DNA from: Arcuatula senhousia
Lineage: Eukaryota; Mollusca; Bivalvia; Mytilida; Mytilidae
Reading direction: 5' to 3'
DNA length: 64,000 nucleotides
Assembly (NCBI GenBank): GCA_963971305.1
Contig: OZ020303.1
Location: 64,666,867-64,730,866, forward strand
Below are positions 57,053 to 64,000 of the stretch, one piece after another. The translations under genes were made by a program, and so were the position numbers. The stretch's first letter is position 1. Every line of letters begins with the position of its first letter. The notes below the pieces were generated by a model. That model saw only the letters and a program-made list of their open reading frames with translations, did not search any database and was not told where the DNA came from.

Positions 57053-57093
57053 AGAGGTGTCAAACAAGGAGACAGCTTGAGCCATACCTAATT
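57053..57093 (+). pseudogene. LINE reverse transcriptase motif fragment
   Basis: The plus strand reads IRGVKQGDSLSHT then a stop. GVKQGDSLS matches motif B of non-LTR reverse transcriptases (compare GVRQGEKL in the LINE at 16021). The surrounding sequence gives no extended match. Confidence 0.35.
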
Positions 57094-57359
57094 GTTTTAT
57101 AATTATCTTTATTAGATAGGACCATAAATAAAAAAAGTTCCATATTTCCCCTTTTTTAACCCTTATTTCTCAACGAAAAAAAGAGAGACCTCAAAAGTCA
57201 TTCAAATTAATTTTTCATGGTAAGGAATAATATTGAAAAAAATACATAGCAATAAGTTAACAAGAACTAAAGTTATTGTGGAAAACAAATAAAAGTGATA
57301 TTTTTTGGCCCGTTTCATTTCTAAATGAAAAAGGAGGGGCCACAGAAATTATAAAATGA

Positions 57360-57560
57360 TCCCAAATGGGGAGGTGTACATCTTCAATATATCTGTGATC
57401 ACTGTGTAAATTTTAAGAAAGATTTAGTGTTTGGTTTTTGAGATTCAGATTACACAAGACAGACACCCAATAGCGCAACGGGCGGACAGACGGGCGGACG
57501 GACGGAGTGACCAGACTACTAGACCTTCTTTTGCCTTCGGCGACGCAGGTAAAAATCAAA
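57360..57560 (+). repeat. dispersed repeat with GGGCGGACGGACGG tract
   Basis: Phrases such as ATCACTGTGTAAATTTTAAG, CAGACACCCAATAGCGC, then the GGACAGACGGGCGGACGG tract and CTTTTGCCTTCGGCGACG. I regard it as a bivalve-type dispersed repeat; no coding. Confidence 0.45.
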
Positions 57561-57834
57561 TCCTGGACCCAAAAGGTGTAAAGTGGGTCCATTGTCCTGA
57601 AAATTTTAAAAAATGCATTTTGTACACTTCTGTTCATAATTCGCCACTTTCATATAAGAATCCCCAAAAGAAGGCCACGATAATATAGTATGTTCTAAGT
57701 CTAGAATATTTGTCGAAATTAATGTTTTATTATGTCTAGAAAGGGATCTTTTGACATATCAAATATTTTAAAAGCATATATCGGAGTCCGGCAACAGCTT
57801 TCGTTTGTCCCTGTCAACTTTGTGTTTATGTTCT

Positions 57835-58040
57835 AATAATGTGTCCAGAAATGGGTCTTTCGTTGTATGTATTGTTTTTTAGTCTTTGGCTAATGCAAGA
57901 CGGTGAGCAGCGACCGCTTGTCATGTTGAAGACTGCTGTTTTTTTTTTCATCGTGATTTTTTTAAAATTGCCGTTTCTTGATGTTGGTTGTGTCGCGTTC
58001 ACTTATTCCACATCTCAAATCGACTATCTAAGCAATTACC
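57835..58040 (+). pseudogene. retroelement 3' segment
   Basis: GTCTTTGGCTAATGCAAGACGG and TTCACTTATTCCACATCTC parallel 60620-60760 (phrases quoted in part: GCTAATGCAAGACGG, CACTTATTCCACATCTC) and 37601-37720. Non-coding remnant. Confidence 0.45.
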
Positions 58041-58464
58041 ACTACAGAACAGTTGTTAAATGAAGTCAGACTAACCCTTGGCACTGATTCAACGGTTGTA
58101 AATTTCATTTATATGACCATAAGCTGGTAAATATTATTTTCATTCTTTTTCTTTTTTCCCTTCATTATTTTCTTATATTGGCGGTGTCGTCAGGTAAATT
58201 TTTTTCTGATACTTTTTATAATTTATTTTGCTGCTTACTGAAGATTTGGTTGTTTTATGAATTTGTCTCACAGTCTGTTTTTCCTTTGTTTTTCTTAATT
58301 CTTTTTTTAAGCAACATAGAAGTCTTGTATTTAAAGTACGAAATATCGCCGAAATTTTCCGGATTTTTCTTCGCAACCTAGTTCTTCCTGGATAGCGCGG
58401 ACGTGATAGAGAGCACATTTAAAACAACAAAATGGAAAATGCAACCAAAACAAAGTTCTCGTAC

Positions 58465-58692
58465 TTGCAAGACTGCTGGAATTGAATGACTTCTGTTGGT
58501 AGGTCTTTCCACATCTCTCCTGACTAAATCCACCACTTCAAAAATAAAATAACGAGGCAACCGATATCTTTCTATAATCTCCCGATCATTTAAATAATCC
58601 AAAGGATTGCACCTGTCCCTAAAAACACGCGGAACGCGTCTTTGTACCATAATCCGTCTTTCTTGTCTAAAAACATTTAGCACGGCAGCCAT
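58465..58692 (-). CDS. PIF/Harbinger-type transposase, first exon
   Basis: ATG at 58690-58692 (MAAVLNVFRQERR) opens 76 codons ending at CAA|GTACGA, phase 0. The residues FRDRCNPLDYLNDREIIERY, LPRYFIFEVVDLV and ERPTNRSHSIPAVLQ are the N-terminal signature of HARBI1-like transposases. When joined to the exon at 56800 they continue as VLVTLRCLA, the expected next block, which strongly supports the splice. The N-terminus is complete and intact. Confidence 0.78.
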
Positions 58693-58734
58693 TTTAGTTA
58701 TGATACGATCAAACTTACGACTTAAGGTTGCTCT

Positions 58735-58862
58735 ATACCTGTCGCAAACTTAGGGGCACTTTTCAGTCGCAAGTCGTAGGTCGTAAGTTTTGATAAAACG
58801 GTCAAAAGTCGTAAGTTCCGTCGTAAGACTAAAATTAAGATTTACGACCCTTAGTAAAACGG
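58735..58862. repeat. repeated GTAAAACGGTC / GTCGTAAG motifs upstream of the transposase
   Basis: GATAAAACGGTC and AGTAAAACGGTC, with GTCGTAAGTT occurring several times, lie 40-170 bp upstream of the transposase ATG. They could be the element's terminal and subterminal transposase-binding repeats. The opposite end was not found. Confidence 0.4.
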
Positions 58863-58997
58863 TCGCCAGGGTCATAAATTACATATACATGTAGGCATGT
58901 ATGCACCTACCTCCTATTGCAAACAGGCAAAATATGTAAAAAAATACAATTCTGCATGTCTGCTTCCATTTCGATTACGGCTAGCTACGACACTTCT

Positions 58998-59064
58998 CGG
59001 GAAATAAATTTGATATTTTAATCGCTCGGCAAGCCTCGCCATTAAAATAATCAAATATATTTCC
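58998..59064. repeat. palindrome GGGAAATAAATTTGATATTT
   Basis: Arms of about 29 bp (58998-59026 and 59036-59064) are imperfect inverted copies around CGCTCGGCAAGCC. It is a likely tip of a dispersed repeat. Confidence 0.6.
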
Positions 59065-59129
59065 CTTGATGTTAGAAATTCCATAATCAACTTGATCAAG
59101 TTGTAGAAGCTGTATTTATCAAAACTAAA

Positions 59130-59675
59130 AAAAATCATATGTACGTGTGAATATAAGAAAGTTTTGTCCCATTTTCATGTAATTTTTATGAGCACTTTTT
59201 GCCTAAAAAGATACTGATTTTCTCATTTTCTTAGAGCTGATGGTTGAAACATCATTTGTTTTGAGGTTTCATAAAGCGAAAATATCGAATCAAATGTTTT
59301 GATAAAGCAAAAATGAATGAATAGTGAATATTTTTTTCATGGGACGACTTTTTCCAACCCAACCCCTATTTTCGGAAAATCTACCCTTTTAGAGCCTAAA
59401 TTTTTAATAAGCGACTTTTTACATAATTTTATGGTGTACTTACATTTTAAAAATTCATTGCCATTGTCAAAGATATCAACAATTACAGATCTATGCCATT
59501 GTCAATCAATTTTTAATTGTTTTAAGTTATTTCCAAACGAGATTTCAACGAGAGCGAAACCTGACCAGAATACATCCCTAACACATTTGATTCAACCAAA
59601 CTGTATGCCTTATTTCCACATCGACGACGGCTCAAATCTCGATTGTCATAGATAAAAAGCCGTTTCGTTAAAAAA
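59130..59675. other. non-coding, nothing recognised
   Basis: An open stretch at 59317-59655 has no recognisable domain or splice context. Confidence 0.35.
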
Positions 59676-60180
59676 AAATTGTTGCTTAAACTTATCGCCC
59701 ATTAAGCTCTACAAGTCTTCATTGCATGCATTGGGTCGGAGTTGTCATATGAACACATGTAGGGGTTATAGGATTAAAGTCAAGATCGGTTAATAATTAA
59801 AGAATGAAAACTCGTGATTTACAGGAGATAGAGAAAAGCTTTTACTTGCTTAAACCTCCAGGTCATTAAGCTCTTACTAGACTTTTATATATATACTCTC
59901 CATTTAGTCTATGTATTCAGATGACCCCTTAATGAGTTTATAGCCCTTTAATGAAAAAAATTGTATTACACATAATGAAAACTTTTATAGATTGGCTAAA
60001 ACCTTCAGCTCATATAAGAATGTCTTCGGGTTTTAATTTACCTTGCATATCTAAATAAAAATAGGGGTTTCGTGTGTTTACGTTATAGTTATGAAAATTA
60101 GCATGTAAAGAGAGGCTGCTCATTGCTTAAACTTTCAGCTATTCAAAGGCCGCGTCTACAAAAGTATCTATTGGGTTAAA
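59676..60180 (+). repeat. decayed GCTCACC-family tandem units
   Basis: TTGCTTAAACTTATCGCCC, ATTAAGCTCTACAAG and GGGTCGGAGTTGTCATATG recall the internal units of the element at 42826. The head and tail are missing. Confidence 0.55.
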
Positions 60181-61040
60181 ATTGTAATTCAGAAATTTGA
60201 AAACAGATTCTAGGAAGTTGGATGCAAATTAGAAATCATGCCCCTGCTTATAGATAAATATTTATTAGTATAATACTAGAAAAAACACGCGAATTCGCGG
60301 AAAAATATGTTTTAATGACCCTCTACCTATCGTTGTTTTTGTATCGTTTTTTTTTGTCACAGGTTCTCTCTTGTTGAAGTGAACTTTTATCAACTTGGTT
60401 TTTAAAGTGTGTTGTTTTTGTGCTTTGTACAAGATTATCAATTAGGGGTAGGTTGAGCTCTTATATACTTGTTTAACTCCACCACATTTCATAAGTGCCT
60501 GTCAGGGAAGCGTTGTCTTATCTTTTATTTGTCTCTGTCATCTTTGTGTTCATTGCATGTTCAGAAATGTGTCTTTTGTTGATAATTATGGGATTGGTAT
60601 TGAAACTAATGTATTGTATTTTTAGTCTTGGGCCAATGCAAGACGGAAAACAGCAACCTTTGGCCATGTTGAAGACTTCTGGCTGATTTCCTTTGTGATT
60701 TTCAAAAAGCCGTTTTTTTATGTTCGTTGTGTCTAGTACACTTATTTCACATCTCAATATCGTGTATTAAAAAATTCTGACCATATTAAAGATCGAGCCC
60801 ACCTTTAATTAAATGGTAGACCCCTTAGGAACTAGTTTACGTATTTGCGGTTGTTGTTTATAATGTTTTGGTTACTCTTGTCGGAGTCATTTCAAAATGT
60901 AGAACATCGTCACAAAAAAAAACCCGGTAATTTACCTTTAAATCACATAGATCCAGATTATGACTCTTACTATTGTCATTCAAAATTTAATACATATATA
61001 TAAGAAGTAAAAGTATATAATCCCAACTGACTTATTATTA
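60181..61040. other. non-coding; retroelement 3' segment at 60495-60770
   Basis: 60600-60770 matches 57835-58040 (GGGCCAATGCAAGACGG, CACTTATTTCACATCTC). The palindrome CGCGAATTCGCG lies at 60289-60300. No gene recognised. Confidence 0.45.
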
Positions 61041-63225
61041 TGTCCCCGAACACGAAGTGTCGGGGACATATTGTTTTTGCTCGGTTTCTTATTATTATGG
61101 CTCCCAAACGAAGTTTGTGGAGACATATTGTTTTTGCTCGGTTTCTTATTATTATTATTATTCTTTCTTCCGCCCTAAATTTTTGTCCGGAACTTTTCTC
61201 GTAAACTGTTTATCGAAACATTATGAAATGTTCCCCAAGTATAGACCATTATGAGAAGTTGTGCCAAATGCGTGGGAAATTTTCAAAATGGCTACCGTTT
61301 CCATGGCAACGGGGAATGTTCCAGATTTCGGACAATCTTATATCTCTGGAACCCAGGTGGCCAGGACTTTGAAACTTGGTATGATTGTAGAGCATGATGG
61401 GTACAACAAAAATACGAAAAAAAATTCGGAAGCGATATTTACGGTTTTTCCATAAAATGCAAAAATGTGAATTTTCTAGTAATTTCTAAAATAACCAAAA
61501 ATTAAAGTTTGTCGTATCGTCACAAAAATTGGTCATATGGGTAAATCAGGTATGCTGAGTTCAATGATGCAATCGAAATTTCGATCCGACTTCCGGTTTC
61601 CAAATGGCGGCCATTTTGATTTCTAAAAATAGCCAAAAATTAAAGTTTGTCGAATCTTCTTGAAAATGGGTCATCTGGGTAAATCAGGTATGCTGAGTTC
61701 AATGATGCAATCGGAATTTCGATCCGACTTCCGGTTTACAAATGGTGGCCATTTTGATTTCTAAAAATAGCCAAAAATTAAAGTTTGTCGAATCTTCTTG
61801 AAAATGGGTCATCTGGGTAAATCAGGTATGCTGAGTTCAATGATGCAATTGGAATTTCAATCCAACTTCCGGTTTCCAAATGGGGGCCATTTTGAATTTC
61901 TAAAAATAGACCGAAAATTAAAGTTAGTCAAATGCTCACGAGAATAGGTTATCTGGGTAAATCAGGTATGCCGAATTCAATGGTGTACTCAGAATGTTGA
62001 TTTGACTTCTGGATTTTCTATGGTGGCCATTTTCACTACACTCCCACCCACTTTAAAAGTGAACTTTGTCTGATCTCCATGAAATTTGATTTCCCACTGT
62101 ATTTAATTCAATTGAATGATATGGCATGTATTCCAGATATCAGTTGTCGACATGGTGCCGTCGTTTGGGAGCCATTCATGATCTCTGAGATCATATCATC
62201 AATATTTATTATTATTATTATTATTTTTCTCGGTATTCTGGACCGTGAACTTGTCCACCTCATTTTTTCGACATCTTATTAGGTAGGAAGCTGAATCTTC
62301 ATATATCAAGAGTATGGAATGGGAGATTGTGCTTTTTGTATTTTTCGTCGAAATCGAACGACCCTTTATAGGTCAAAAAAGGGCCTCAAAATGGCTCCTC
62401 GAAACCGAAGTTGAATTTTTCCTGGCATTTCTGATCCGGCAGGGGTAGGTCAAATTCCTTTATGGGGTAAGTGTAGACTTTCAATACCTTTCATTTAAAA
62501 AAAAATTTTTGAAAATCGGCCCTACCGTTTTCAAAATTTTGCAAAAAATCGAAAATTAATTTTTTTGTAAGATTGAGTTATCTTCCTTTGTACAATATAT
62601 TTTGTAATAGTAATGAAAAAAATTCTCAACTTTATTATTTCTTAATGAAAATTGGTTTACTAGGTAATAGTGGTATGCCGAGTTCATTTTTGGTATCGAA
62701 AATTTTTTTTGACGGCCATTTTCAAAATGGCGGCTAAAATTTCCCGCCAAAATTTAAACTTGCTCCGATTTTGATGAAAATTGGTATATAAGGTAATAGT
62801 GGTATGGCGAGATGATTTTTGACATCAAAATTTTTCTATCGTCGGCCATTTTCAAAATGGCCGCCTTTTCCCGCCAAAATTAAAGTTACTCCGATTTTGA
62901 CGAAAATTGGTATATGAAGAAATAGTGGTATGGCGAGTTAATTTTGACATAATTTTTTCTTTATTGTCGGCCATTTTCAAAATGGCCGCCGTTTCCCGCC
63001 AAAATTAAAGTTACTCCGATTTTAATGAAAATTTGTATATAAGGTTATTGTGGTATGGCGAGTTTATTTTTTATATCAAAATTTTTTTATCGTTGGCCAT
63101 TTTCAAAATGGCCACCGTTTCCCGCCAAAATTAAACTTACTCCGATCTTGATGAAAATTGGTATATTAGGTATTCTCAAATGCCCTAACACATATTGACA
63201 AAGAGGGGTACGTGAGGGGACATGT
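61041..63225 (+). repeat. TGTCCCCG-family repeat with two internal tandem arrays
   Basis: The hairpin head TGTCCCCGAACACGAAGTGT and CGGGGACATA is followed by a second related head (GGCTCCCAAACGAAG) and (ATT)n. An array of about four 138-bp units (61480-62000, GGTATGCTGAGTTCAATG) and another of about four 127-bp units (62640-63180, AATAGTGGTATGGCGAG, GGCCATTTTCAAAATGGC) follow. The end GTGAGGGGACATG inverts the head. Confidence 0.75.
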
Positions 63226-63277
63226 ATGTGACTCGCTTGCGATCACAATTAGAACTAGTTATAATAGTGATTGTAAG

Positions 63278-63331
63278 ATGGCATCTAAAACCCAAGACTC
63301 AGCTAAGCTTCAAAGAAATTTGGGGGATCAG
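63278..63331 (+). CDS. probable first coding exon of a gene running off the window
   Basis: A favourable context (AAGATGGCA) starts 18 codons, MASKTQDSAKLQRNLGDQ, ending at a consensus donor CAG|GTAAGA in phase 0. The upstream frame is also open for 22 codons, but the context favours this ATG. The rest of the gene would lie beyond 64000. The family is not recognised. It follows the TGTCCCCG repeat within 60 bp. Confidence 0.4.
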
Positions 63332-64000
63332 GTAAGAAGAAAAAAATATGTATTTATTTTTCATTTTACTTCTTTTTTACTTTTTCGTTTGTTTATTATT
63401 ATCTTATGTTCAATTATACAAATTTAGCAGATCACAAATAAATGATACGTTGAAAACAAAACAAAAAAACCTTAATCTTTCGTCTTTTTATATGAATACC
63501 GTCGCTGGGATTCCAAAATGTCGTATATATCAATTTCGCAGTTTTGAGGTTATTACATTTTTACAATCTGTGGACCAAACTTCATATGACTTCAAATTGT
63601 CGTTTCTCTTCTCCAATCAAAAGTGTTCTTTTTAAACATATGACAAAATATCAAAACATCATATCAGCTACAAAATTAGGATTCCAAAAGGTCGTATATT
63701 TTATAAGCTGTGTCAAATTAAATACTTTTGAAAGTTTCTTTATTTCATATAATTCGTTGTTCACCAAATAATTGTTATGTATCAAAATAACAGCGTACTT
63801 TATGCCTTTAAAGAACACAATTCAGACAGAAAAAAAGTTATACGACATTTGTCACTCCTATCATAATTATTTACAAATTGTCGTAAGTAAGTAATTATAC
63901 GACATTTTGTTCCAATCTGGAAAATATAAAAAGATTGAAATTCAAGGATCTATAAGAATTGGTCAATATTTATAGCTCATTTTAAGTTATTTAATGTATT
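63332..64000. other. intron-like AT-rich sequence with repeated GTCGTATA motif
   Basis: GGATTCCAAAATGTCGTATA (63507), GGATTCCAAAAGGTCGTATA (63679) and inverted TATACGACATTT (63839, 63896) hint at a decayed repeat. No gene recognised. Confidence 0.4.

Larger units (their letters stand above)
56801..58464 (-). other. intron of the Harbinger-type gene
   Basis: Bounded by GTACGA at 58464 and TTTTAG at 56801. It contains a LINE-like motif (57053), a dispersed repeat (57360-57560) and a retroelement 3' segment (57835-58040), which suggests it grew by insertions. Confidence 0.6.

Noticed and set aside
60289..60300. CGCGAATTCGCG palindrome
   Set aside because: A 12-bp palindrome is unremarkable by chance in 64 kb and has no supporting context.
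1..64000. CRISPR arrays, bacterial operons, rRNA or tRNA genes
   Set aside because: The window is eukaryotic in composition and structure; the tandem arrays lack spacer-repeat organisation and no cloverleaf or rRNA core was recognised.

Overview
This is AT-rich eukaryotic DNA with almost no continuous open reading frames and with spliced exons. The dense dispersed repeats (heads reading AGCTCACCTGG, CGGACGACGG microsatellites, heads reading TGTCCCCGAACACG) are ones I associate with bivalve molluscs. A mytilid-like bivalve is my best guess, but the species cannot be fixed from sequence alone. The window is mainly a nest of transposable elements, with a few short exon-like islands.

Layout. 1-5330: mostly unique AT-rich DNA with two small hairpin elements. 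5331-10730: a 382-bp tandem array split by a 4.1-kb terminal-inverted-repeat (TIR) element with a TGG target duplication; that element itself carries a 492-bp SINE-like insertion. 10890-20024: a 'TACGACCGC' repeat family hosting two 'GCTCACC' elements, another SINE copy and a LINE whose 972-codon reverse-transcriptase frame is intact. 20355-37860: LINE stubs, relics of the 382-bp unit, a minisatellite, a reverse GCTCACC element split by a decayed YIDD-type reverse transcriptase, and two or three possible terminal exons. 38378-45289 (minus strand): three exons in matching phase, with a stop codon and AATAAA, that would make a protein of about 159 residues consisting almost entirely of a dynein-type stalk microtubule-binding domain. 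A 2.1-kb foldback element and a GCTCACC element sit in its introns. 45660-53430: another SINE copy and a 4.5-kb GCTCACC element with a second 2.5-kb member nested inside it, which contains a recent 501-bp tandem duplication. 53834-55350: a 1.5-kb foldback element with a 6-bp target duplication, whose arms are 21-bp minisatellites in mirror orientation. 56466-58692 (minus strand): two exons of a PIF/Harbinger-type (HARBI1-like) transposase. 61041-63225: a 'TGTCCCCG' repeat with two internal tandem arrays. 63278: a probable first exon running off the right edge.

The most interesting items are the stand-alone dynein microtubule-binding-domain gene model, the two foldback elements, and the nested insertions that give base-level boundaries and an order of events for otherwise anonymous repeats.
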